A stretch of DNA of 64,000 bases from NCBI RefSeq assembly GCF_008831285.2, contig NC_045145.1:22462040-22526039 (forward strand), written 5' to 3'. Position numbers and translations under genes: made by a program. Source of the DNA: Nymphaea colorata (Eukaryota; Streptophyta; Magnoliopsida; Nymphaeales; Nymphaeaceae). Under the pieces are notes generated by a model. That model saw nothing but the letters and a program-made list of their open reading frames with translations, was not told where the DNA came from and searched no databases. Shown in pieces: positions 55,000-64,000 of the stretch (position 1 is the first letter of the stretch; every line of letters begins with the position of its first letter).

Positions 55000-55911
55000 T
55001 AGGATCCCAAAAAAAGGGGATGAAGACCATTAAACATTTGCATCAGCAACAACATCCCAATCTGCTGGGAGTTCCTTCCACTCATGAAAGTGGTTACCTT
55101 CATTAGCCAAGAAAAAAAGAACTATGGTACTAGCTGGATATAGGTTGTCAATCTGTAAAGATACAAGATGTTGTTCAGTCTTGCTGTATTTAGCAATCAA
55201 CCTGGGTTGTCTTCTAGCAGCTCTGTTGATCTATTGCAGCCATCGCTTGTTGTTGGCTTGGAGAACAATCGGCTTATGCTCTTAAGTGACCACCTCTAGA
55301 CAAAAATTCAGAAACTAAGTTTCACCCATAGAGGTAGAGGGCTTTGATCACTTGACTACTGCACAAGTAATGGTGCCATTTCTCAATTTAACCATAGCAG
55401 CTAACCCCAAAGTGTGGTTCCTCTCCCACGAGACAATCTGGACTATTGCCCCGCTATCCCTCTTCAGGCTCCAACTTTCCATCCATATGCCTACAAGTGA
55501 CCACATTCTTAGGCATTTCGAAGAATAACTATCATTCTCCATGCTAAAAAAGAACTCCATGCACTGTTCCCATACCCAATTTGCAATAGATCCTCTTATT
55601 GTTAGGGTGTCATGCCTCAGTTGGTTTCTGAATCATCACATACACCAAATCAAAATGTGGAAGACAATTAATCTGAATTTTTGTAAAAACTTATAACCTT
55701 TTCTCTTCTTCCCCCAAGCCTTGAAAGCTTCTTTAGTGGATCCTCTAGGGGAAGGCCATACGCCACATCTAGAATCCAAAAATTGCCACACGTTCTTCAC
55801 CACTTTGCAACCAGTAATCAAATGGGTAACTGATTCCCCTGCACGATGGCAGAGGGGGCACATGGATGCCAAAATGATACCTCTCTTATACAAATTATCA
55901 TCTGTTAGCAA
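55000..55911 (-). pseudogene. LINE ORF2 zinc-binding (zf-RVT) and RNase H-like C-terminus
   Basis: LASMCPLCHRAGESVTHLITGCKVVKNVW matches, in two shorter blocks (CPLCHRAGESVTHLI and GCKVVKNVW), the CX2C...HX4C zf-RVT domain of plant LINEs. Downstream frames (55348-55560 and below) resemble a decayed RNase H-type tail, with GAIVQIVSWERNH and WKELPADWDVVA. Frames are interrupted. Confidence 0.75.
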
Positions 55912-56776
55912 CTTCTCTTCACATGCTAGGTATAGCGTCCAGGATGCTCTTGGAGGCCCAAACCTGACCCAGATAGTCTTCCTCTAATATTCGACCTGAC
56001 CTTTAGAGCGAAGTTATTGCCATATCGTGCCTAGAATTAATGGCCTTACCTTGCCCTTTCCAAACAATCTCATCCACATCATTTCTAGTCAAGGATTTAG
56101 GGGAGGGAAGGCAAGTGCCAGGAAACATATGTTGTATGAGAGCTTCTGCCCGATTGTAGGATGAGGTCACCATTTGGTAGGTTGTAACATTTGGTTGGTC
56201 CACCTGCATGTTCACCTCTAATAAGTGATGGATTCTATTAAGTAGGCATTCCAACTATTGGTCTTTCCAAAACTTAACTGTAGTTCTACTCTTGACTTTC
56301 CAACTAACACCCTCCCTAATGAGTTTCCATGCTCTAAACATACCCATCCAACAATTAGAGGCACAACGTTGCTGGTTGATGTCCCATAAGCTTGAGTTAC
56401 AAAGATACTTACCCCTGACATAAGTAACCCAAACTGAGTCTGCAGAAAGCACACGAACAGCCAAGAAAGCTAAGGCCTCATCATTGACTTTCCTGTGACA
56501 TCTAATGCCCAAGCCACCTTCAGATTTCAGGAGGGAAGCTTTAGACCACGGGATTAGATGGAAGTGTCTCTTCTAAACATTATCACCCCACAGAAATTTG
56601 GAACATAAGCATTCTGCCTATTTGATGGTGCTGCTAGGTAATTGGAAAACCATACTCTAGTAGTTGGGAATCGTAGCCAAGACGCTATTAACAAGGCACA
56701 ATCAACCCAAGTAAGATAAGAGTTTTTGCTTCCAGGCAGTTAGTTTGCTTTCCATCTTAATAAGCAATACATGACA

Positions 56777-57874
56777 CTAGTTAGTGGAAAGCTTCTCCAC
56801 TTGAAGTGGCAACCCCAAGTACTTGAGAGGCAAGGATCCAACTGCCCATCCTAACTCAGTTGCCACATATTGAATCTCTGATCTACTGACGTTAAAGCTC
56901 ACCACCTGGCTTTTTTCTGGGTTAACTACCAACCCTGAATTAACTTTGATTACCCCAAGCAGCTCTTTAAATTTGCGAATGGAAGGCCAATGATAAGCTG
57001 AAAAAAACAAAAAGTCATCAGCGAACATAATAGAGGAAATGGGGTTTCTCGATTTACCAGCTTGCGACAATCTGATGTTTTTATACAGGGTTGCTTGCTG
57101 GAAGGTCCTACTAATCATCTCTGCTACCACTAAAAAACAGGTAAGGAGAGAGCAGGTCACCCTATCGAAGCTCCCTTTTCACCGGAAACCAGGGTCCTTA
57201 CCTACCATTAATCAATACTGCCATGGAGAAAGAACTTACAATCTTCATAATCCTCTCAATCCACTTATTGTCAAACCCAAGGTGGTGAAGAGCTCATTCT
57301 AGAAAAGCCCAACTAACTCGATCATAAGCTTTACTTAGATCAATATTATAACACAAAGCATTCCCTTTCCTAGTGGCAAGGGAATGGAAGACTTCGTGGC
57401 CCAACAAAAAACTTTCTTGAATGTTGCGACCTTTATGGAAAGCATGCTGGTTGGCTAAAATCACCCTCCCAAGGATTGGGCACATCCTATTGACCATGAC
57501 CCTACTGATAATTTTAACCAAACAATTAGTCAAAGAAATAGGCCTGAAATTTGAAAGATGTGAATTTACCGTCGTCTTAGGGATGAGAACCAGATGCGTC
57601 TGATTGGCTTTATGGACCAGCCTGCCTTTGACAAGAAATCTCTGACAACATTGCAAATATCTGTTTTGACCACTTCCCAGTTGGACTGATAAAATCTGAA
57701 ATTAAAGCGATCCGGCCCTAGAGCCGAATCGCCATTAGCACCCATGACAGCTTCTTTGGTTTCATGCTCTATTATTGAATTGAGTAGACCTGTATTATCA
57801 TCTTCTGTAACCTTAGGTCCGTCAATATGTGTACAAGGCAAGGATAAGGATCCAAAAGACGTATCCTGCCCCAA
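56777..57874 (-). pseudogene. LINE ORF2 reverse transcriptase (RVT_1), broken
   Basis: Blocks in order: GDSALGPDRFNFRFYQSNWE, LVLIPKTTVNSHLSNFRPIS, ILANQHAFHKGRNIQES, YNIDLSKAYDRVSWAFLE, then after a gap the catalytic IMFADDFLFFSAY (FADD) and the distal block LPLKYLGLPLQVEKL. The expected region between the DLSKAYD motif and the FADD box is shifted and carries stops (57160-57294). At least three frameshifts. Confidence 0.9.
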
Positions 57875-58184
57875 AAACTAATAGAAATGGTCTGAGACTG
57901 CTTGTATCACTTCTGTAGGATCTGTCATAGTAATATCCCCAATAATAATTTGGAGAATTTTGTTTCTTCTTCTTCGCGTTTTGACCACTTCATGGAAAAA
58001 ACAAGTGTTAGCATTGCCACTCTTTTAACCACTTCATGCGAGACTTCTACCTCCAATAGTCTTCCTCCATCTGTAAAAGTTTGGTGAGTCTGGCCTTCAA
58101 GAATCTTTCCTCCACTACCACCTGCAGGGAACCCCGTTCAGCCTGAATTTGGAGATTAACAATATCCTGCCGAATGGAACCAAT

Positions 58185-59092
58185 CTATGAGGTCAAGTGT
58201 TCTTTAGCCTCTCTAGCCCATCGACTAAGCCTTGCTTTGAGCTCTTGAAGTTTGGATCGGCACTGAATCATCGGGTAGCCAGTGAACTTTTGATTCAATA
58301 CCGAATGGCTGATTTCTAAGCAGTCTGCCTTTGCCTGCCAGAAATTGAAGAACCTAAAAACACTTTTCGCAAGGAGGGAATCATTAATCCTCTCTAACCT
58401 CACCACCACCGGGTTATGATCGGAAGAGGACCTCAGAAGCAAGGAGACTTTGGACAGCTGACAAATATCTAGCCAACTATGATTAAAAAATACTCTGTCA
58501 AGAAGGCACATCACATTTCTATCGCCACACCTATTGTTAGACCAAGAAAATTGAAGTGTTCATCTGAACGCTCCACCAAGTTGGATGAAGCAATGAAATT
58601 CCAAAAAACGGAGAAGGCAGCAGCTGCAGGGGCACGACCAGATTTCTCTATAGCACTTAATATGGAATTGAAATCTCCTAGGCAAATAAGAAGATTCAGA
58701 ACAGCCATGATCACCGATTGGAGATCCCAAAACTGATGCTTGCGGATTCTAAAATCAAGAGACAAGTATACTCTGATGACATTGAAAAATTCCATAGTAC
58801 TCTTAGATTGGAACAAACAATTAATCCAACATCCAGCAAGAAAATGAGAGATTAGAGTAACTTCAGTATCATCCCATATCACCAAAATCCTAGCCCATTC
58901 CCCTTCAAAACCCGCATTAGACAAAATACGGTAGTGAGGAAATTTAAGTTGAAATCTGATCATACCTTCTGTGGACAGTTTGGGATCAATAAGGATTGTT
59001 ACTACGGGTTTTAGTTTGGAGAGCAGCATCGTAAGATCCCGCCGCGATGCTGGACTCACCACTCCGTGTATATTCCAGCTAACTATCTTCAT
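58185..59092 (-). pseudogene. LINE ORF2 N-terminus: endonuclease (EEP family)
   Basis: Starts MKIVSWNIHGVVSPASRRDL, with the Asn of SWNIHG conserved at the active site. Continues with LLICLGDFNSIL (GDFN motif) and, after a frameshift near 58511, the C-terminal SSDHNPVVV (SDH motif). The catalytic Glu region has TILIDPKLS in place of the usual ETK/ETH, so a key acidic residue seems lost. In active elements this domain nicks the target DNA for primed reverse transcription. Confidence 0.88.
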
Positions 59093-60729
59093 GGACCACC
59101 AAGGCCATCTCCAGGTCAGCTCTATCCTCGGTCCTTGTCAAAGAGACTGCAGACCCAACATTCACTTCTTCCTCCATAGAGAGAGGCGCTGGTACATCAG
59201 AACCTACAATAATGGAAAATATATCACTGGCTTTTTTGCGACTAACCTTACCCTTTGAATTTCCTTGATTATTTTTGTTGGAAGGAAGCTCAATTAGGTT
59301 GTCTGGTTCCGAATGCGTAGAAGCCTTTCTCTTGAATTGACTAACTAACTTACAATTAAGTCCTCTAGTGCTTTTGCCACTAATCTTGCTTTTCCGGCCA
59401 CTGTCATGCTCACCATCGTTAATTACATTCTCATTTTCTACTTCCATTTGGCCCTGCTCAGTAAAGCCTGGGGGCCCTTGGACTATGTCATCGACCTCTA
59501 CTGGAGACTCATGGTTGTGACAGGTGGTATCTATGGGCTGGTTCATCTGCATACTAACTGCATACTAACTCTGTTGATGTTTCCTTCCTTTTGGCCTACC
59601 TCCTGGTCATGTAAGGTTTGCTTGATAATATCTGTAGCAATAATGGAAAAAACCGGGGCATGCAAGGGAGTAGCTGCTCCCTCCTGCTCATTGCCTGCCA
59701 AAGGGGCCAAAAGATTTTCACCTCCCAATGCTTCAAATCTGTTTGCCCGAGTAGCTTGAGTTCCTTTGGCTGCTTGCTTTCTCATATTGAACTTTACTTG
59801 CGCACTTCGAACCAGCCATCCTCTGAGACCGTACTTGCTTCCCTGTTAGTTGAGCTTGTGCTAGTTGTGGAAACACATGAAGTACGAAATTTGACTTTTG
59901 ATTCATATTCAATCACCTGAGCGATGACATTTCCATCTTCCATCCTCATTTTAAAATCTGGAATAGGCTGGTAGCCGATGGGGACTTCTATTTGGATTCT
60001 AGCAAACCCATTTCTTTCCACCCATCGGGTGCATTGATCTGTTGAGATAAATTTAGAGTCCAAGATCGCTGCTACATCCTCGAACACCTCATCCCGCCAC
60101 ATCTCCATTGGGAAGTTTGGCAATCTGATCCAATTGCGGACTCTGTTGGTGGCCTCCACCTTCATGGGTTGCCCAGGCTTCCAACAATTAGCTATAAGTA
60201 CTTTGGTCCCCACCCTCGAAGCTTCAGGAGTCAGGATGGCATTGATTTCTTCTTCTAAAGCAATGCGAATGATGAAATTCCCTTTCCCTACCACTGGAAA
60301 CTGAACAGAGGGGTAGTCAGCCCACTGCTTCTTAAGGGTAATAAAAATAAATGGGTAATCGAATCTCCTACTCCCATTGTTTCCTGCCATTGCCCCAATA
60401 GCTGCAAAATCACATCTCTTCATCATCGCCTTATAGGCCACTTTGGGAACGAACAACTGTCTTTCCCCGTCAACTTCTCTGATCTCACAAGGAGGAATGG
60501 GCTCCCCCAATCCTTTCTCCTTCCCTTCAATGATTGCAGATCAAGGGCGACTAATCGCCCCACCAACCCAGCCCTGTTCACCATCCTTGCTGAAACCCCG
60601 CTGCATGACTATGAATCCACCCGTTGAAGAGCGACCCAAACCCTGACTACTCATAGCACCTTCCATAGCTCTCCTTTCCCTCCCCCCAGGAAGAGGAACG
60701 CTGAAACCCTCCCCTTCGAAAACTTCCAC
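59079..60729 (-). pseudogene. LINE ORF1 (DUF4283-like RNA-binding protein), broken
   Basis: One frame reads from about 60729 to 59794 with a single in-frame TGA at 60541-60543. A second open part, 59552-59079, is in another frame. The middle part has RQLFVPKVAYKAMMKRCDFA, FIFITLKKQWAD, GKGNFIIRIALEEEINAIL, LIANCWKPGQPMKVEATNRV and NWIRLPNFPMEMW, the typical DUF4283 pattern of plant LINE and retroelement ORF1 proteins. The C-terminal part is charged and Lys/Glu-rich and ends VVHEDS at TAG 59079-59081. It overlaps the ORF2 ATG (59092) by 14 nt, compatible with reinitiation or shift-type translation. Expected role: nucleic-acid chaperone bound to the LINE RNA. Confidence 0.85.
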
Positions 60730-60837
60730 CAGACCTTTCTTACTCTCTCACTTAGCCCTCCGCTGAAGGTCCCTCACACTCAGTTCAAACTTTATATCCT
60801 TAACGCTGGATATATTTGGACCATGAATTCCAAAAAC

Positions 60838-61420
60838 ATGAAAAAGAATGAAAACTAAAGAGGAGATGAGTGGGTATATATATATATATAAAGACTCTGA
60901 ATATTCAGAATTACTCAACCATCTCATCAAAATTTTTCATCTAAAGCATATGGTGATTAAAAAAACAAGTCCTCACAAACGGATGGTGTCAGTGCTAGAC
61001 AACCTAAATCTAAGTCAACATCCTCAGTCTTTGCATACATGCACTTGTCAGCATTATGAAAAGTTAGAATAGTTCTAAGATCACATCACTATTCAATTGG
61101 GACTGACCCATGATCTTAAGGGAATAGGAAGGTCTGTCCTTGTATAAAGACCTTAAAACCCCTCGCTTTGTTTTTTTTTTTTTCATTCTCTGTACATTGT
61201 TTAATGCATGTCAAAGTCAGGGTTCACTAAAAAAAGCTGGTTCTATATAGTATATACACATCTAAGTATGCAAAAAAGGTTATAAGCCAGATCGTATAAT
61301 GACAAGAATATCCCTAGTCAATGGCAAAGGGAGCCTTATATAGAAAAAAAAGGAAAAAAGGTAAAAAAGAAAGAGTAAATCTTTAAAAAAATCCCAAAAA
61401 TGTCACTTATAAGGTAAAAA
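60838..61420 (+). repeat. Duplicated intergenic block, copy 1
   Basis: Matches about 62440-63030 in the same orientation. Shared words include AAAGAGGAGATG, TTCATCTAAAGCATAT, GACAACCTAAATC, GCATACATGCACTTGTCAGC, CACTATTCAATTG and AAGACC(T)TAAAACCCCTC. Internal order differs slightly: the CATACATGCACTTGTCAGC piece occurs twice in copy 2. A TA run is at about 60876-60891. Non-coding. Confidence 0.75.
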
Positions 61421-61775
61421 AGAAAGAGTAAATCTTTAATATACATAACTACAATTACATTTGCAACCAAATGTTACTACAGATAACCAAAAACTGAATT
61501 TCCATTTTCTGCATGTAAGCAAATTCAAATAGATGATTGGATTTTATACTAAACTTGGATGTAGCTAATTTCTGGATTTTGATTTAGTAATAATAATATA
61601 TAAATGAAGGACATGATAAGGAGGAAAGTTTGGATTTCTAAGGAGCCTTGAATCTACTTGTCTGTGTATATATACATACAAATCCCTACTTAGCTCATTC
61701 TCGCCAGCAAGAACCATCGCCCCCACCTTCCTTAACATCCTCCCTTTCCTTCTCTTTCTCCTGCAATCTTCTGCC
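61421..61775. other. No gene recognised
   Basis: AT-rich spacer between the duplicated block and the fold-back element. A 12-24 base direct repeat (GGTAAAAAAGAAAGAGTAAA) occurs near 61360 and 61412. Confidence 0.4.
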
Positions 61776-61958
61776 ACATTCTCTATTTTTTTGATATTTT
61801 TATTTCTACATTTTACTTTTGAACATTTTACCTTTTACTTTTAGACACTACATTTTACTTTTTGTTTCATTACGTCACTCATAAATGATAAAAGAGAGAA
61901 GAAAACAAAAGAGGAAGAGGAATCCACCTTTCCAGTTCTCTTGATCTTCAGCCAACCC

Positions 61959-62016
<58 letters not shown>

Positions 62017-62267
62017 CTTTTTATACAGAAGGTGGGTTTTATACAGAAGGTGGGTTAGCTGTAGATCAAGAGAGTTGAAAAAATAAAAGAGAAGGTGGAT
62101 TCCACTTCCTCTTTTGTTTACCTCTCTTTTTTACCATTTAGGAGTGATGTAACGGAACAAAAAGTAAAATGAAAAGTAAAAAGGTTTGAAAAAAAGAATC
62201 CTAAAATAAAAGGTAAAGTGTTAAAAAGTAAAATATAGAAATAAAAATATCAAAAAATAGAGAATGT
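61776..62267. mobile_element. Fold-back / long-TIR MITE
   Basis: Nearly the entire element is an inverted repeat. The left arm (61776-61955) starts ACATTCTCTATTTTTTTGAT and the right arm (about 62055-62267) ends with the reverse complement. Arms share TATTTTTATTTCTA, TTTTACTTTT, CTTTTTGTTNCATTAC and CAAAAGAGGAAG(A/T)GGAATCCACC. The centre is a (TA)24 run (61965-62013) and a short 21-bp direct duplication (TTTTTATACAGAAGGTGGG type). Target duplication not evident. A solo arm is at 6915-7095. Confidence 0.85.
61965..62013 (+). repeat. (TA)n microsatellite
   Basis: About 24 TA units in the loop of the fold-back element. Confidence 0.97.
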
Positions 62268-62439
62268 AGCTTAAGATTGCATGAGAAAGAAAAGAAAATG
62301 GGGACATTTTTGAGACACTATATTTTTTAAATAATAATCATCAATGAGTAAATAGTCATTTAGTATAACTTCAATCATATCTATGATTGGGTATTTCTAT
62401 AAGTATGCGTAAAAACGTCATTTTTTTTTATGATGTCAT

Positions 62440-62557
62440 TCTTAGACAACCTAAATCGAAGTCAACCTCCTCAATCTCTCTGCATACATGCACTTGTCAG
62501 CATTATGGAATACAAAAACATAAAAAAAGAAAGAATATTAAAGAGGAGATGGTTGTG

Positions 62558-62599
<42 letters not shown>

Positions 62600-63050
62600 T
62601 CAATATTCAAATCACTCAATCATCCAGCCAAAATTGTTCATCTAAAGCATATAGTATTAAAAAAACAAGTTCTCACAGAACGTGGTTTTGGCCTAAAAAA
62701 ATCTTTTTTTTATGGTGTCATGATCCACTGTCTCTGCATACATGCACTTGTCAGCATTGAAAAGTTTGATTAGACGTCACTATTCAATTGAGACTGACCC
62801 AAGATCTTAAGAGAATTAGGAAGATCTGTCCTTGTGTAAAGACCATAAAACCCCTCACTTTGTTGTTGTTTTTTTCGCTGGTTTATTCTAAGTATGCAAA
62901 AAAGTTATAAGTCAGATGGTATAATGACAAGAATATCCCTAATCAATGGCAAAGGGAGCCCTATAAAGAAAAAAAAAAGGTAAAAAAAAAAAGTTAATCT
63001 TATGAAAAAAAATCCCAAAAAATGTCACTTATAACTGCTTATCACAAATA
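62440..63050 (+). repeat. Duplicated intergenic block, copy 2
   Basis: Counterpart of 60838-61420, with a longer (TA)n run at 62560-62597 and an internal repeat of the GCATACATGCACTTGTCAGC segment (about 62482 and 62736). Confidence 0.75.
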
Positions 63051-63059
63051 AATTTTGTT

Positions 63060-63570
63060 TGTCAAAGTTAGGAAACATCCATATCCATAAGTTACTAATG
63101 CCAAGATAACCCAAGATAAAAAGTGAACATTTGTTTGTCTTTAGTAGTAAAAGGATATTTATATATATACACTTAACTATAACCTAATACCTAAGGTTAT
63201 GACTTTTCTTATATTTAGAGGCTTTTCTAAGCAACTAACCATAGGAAATCAATATTCATTTATAAAAGCACAAAAGTTGACGTTTTTTTCTTTTTGTGAA
63301 TTAAATTTTATAATTAAGCTGAAAAGCTTGGACAATTCAACTAGTCTATTGGAAAATCAAAGCATAACACGGAACACAAAAACACTCTACTTCGAAAAAC
63401 AAAGAATGACATGTGCAAGAAAAGTAGCTGAAGAAGAAATCTGAGTTTTACTTATGCAGCATATACATACCACACTCTTAAAAATGAGAAGGATAAAGGG
63501 AAAAGATACACCATGTAAACACTTGATATCCCACTTTTCAATCATCAATCCTCTTTTTGATAGTCATAAT
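63060..63570 (+). repeat. Diverged copy of the UPF0496 3' flank (13900-14730)
   Basis: Words GAAACATCCATATCC, AACATTTGTTTGTC, AGTAAAAGGATAT, CTAAGGTTATGA, CTGAGTTTTACTTATGCA, CACACTC-TAAAAATGA and CAATCATC(A)ATCCT follow in the same order as in the flank of the UPF0496 gene. The AT-rich repeat 14345-14515 and most of the tandem array are missing here, so they were inserted or expanded in the other copy. UPF0496 coding sequence does not follow within the remaining 430 bases. Confidence 0.65.
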
Positions 63571-64000
63571 AATAATTATACGTATTGCCAATCAATTAAA
63601 TGACCATGTAAACATTTGAAAAATGGGAGCACACTTAAATATACCCTTTGTTATGTTAGAAAGCTTATACGTGTTATGTCATATGCAAGTCTTATTGCAA
63701 GCTTTGGCCTTGTCATTATTAAAAACATCCTCCTTTGCCTCTTTGTGACATGGTTCATTTTTTGAACAAAAAGAGAATATACATGTATTTTTAAATTGGT
63801 TACATAATTACTAGCATTTTTATCAAGAGAATTCTTGATAAATTTTATGTAAAACTTGTGGTCCACATGAGACTAAGTTTTAACATGTTACGATAGTAAA
63901 ACATTTTTAAGAAAATCTATAACTAATGCTAAATGTATTGAATATTTGAATTATGATGGATAAACCAACTATAAGAAACCACGTATCTAAGGATTAAAAA
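63571..64000. other. No gene recognised
   Basis: AT-rich, short frames only. Confidence 0.4.

Larger units (their letters stand above)
54923..60782 (-). mobile_element. L1-type LINE retrotransposon, near full length, degenerate
   Basis: About 5.86 kb on the minus strand. ORF1 (DUF4283-like) is followed by ORF2 with endonuclease, reverse transcriptase, zinc-binding (zf-RVT) and an RNase H-like tail. A 10-bp direct repeat GTTCAAACTT lies at 54913-54922 and 60783-60792 and is the best candidate target-site duplication. A poly(A) signal AATAAA (reverse of 54961-54966) sits about 30 bases inside the 3' end, followed by GGTTGAGGGCC, a 3'-end sequence common in plant LINEs. No clear poly(A) tail remains. 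Several frameshifts and stops make it inactive. Confidence 0.88.

Overview
This is nuclear DNA of a flowering plant. It is AT-rich and intron-containing, with large amounts of repeats. It carries a D-type cyclin gene split by GT-AG introns, a plant-specific UPF0496/DUF677 gene, plant Ty3/gypsy and Ty1/copia elements, an L1-type LINE with a DUF4283-like ORF1, and several MITE-like elements. The species cannot be fixed from the window.

Only two genes look intact, both on the minus strand. One is a single-exon UPF0496 (DUF677) membrane-protein gene at 14774-15790. The other is a six-exon D1-like cyclin at 31536-35769, which I rebuilt exon by exon into an uninterrupted 315-codon frame with an LxCxE motif. 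Both have broken relatives in the window. UPF0496 fragments lie near 4.9-5.3 kb and 7.6-8.3 kb. Pieces of the cyclin exon 4/intron 4 and intron 2 lie at 4.5-4.9 kb, fused to a UPF0496 fragment. One malectin-like receptor-kinase exon at 3.14-3.5 kb is a truncated relic.

Layout: 0-3.1 kb is a segmental-duplication copy. 3.1-8.3 kb is pseudogene patchwork plus GC-rich/AT-rich repeats. 8.3-14.7 kb is repeats, MITE-like elements and a microsatellite. 14.7-15.8 kb is the UPF0496 gene. 16.8-19.2 kb is MITE-like elements, a tandem duplication and a polypyrimidine tract. 19.7-24.4 kb is a complete-ended but defective gypsy element with a perfect 5-bp target duplication. 24.4-31.5 kb is mostly intergenic. 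31.5-35.8 kb is the cyclin gene. 36.5-40.4 kb and 50.0-52.5 kb are arms of a large interrupted inverted repeat around a defective copia element (42.35-48.39 kb). 51.2-54.2 kb is the second copy of the duplication seen at 0.4-3.1 kb. 54.9-60.8 kb is a degenerate, nearly full-length minus-strand LINE. 60.8-64 kb holds duplicated intergenic blocks and a fold-back element.

No operons, CRISPR arrays, rRNA or tRNA genes are seen. There is no clear sign of an undescribed multi-gene system. The most notable observations are the chimeric duplication of cyclin intron/exon DNA with UPF0496 sequence, the copia element's 2-kb GC-rich leader with hairpins and an ACCGGTTC-type degenerate repeat, and the interlinked direct and inverted duplications. 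All alignments were done by eye, so repeat boundaries are approximate (tens of bases) unless stated otherwise.
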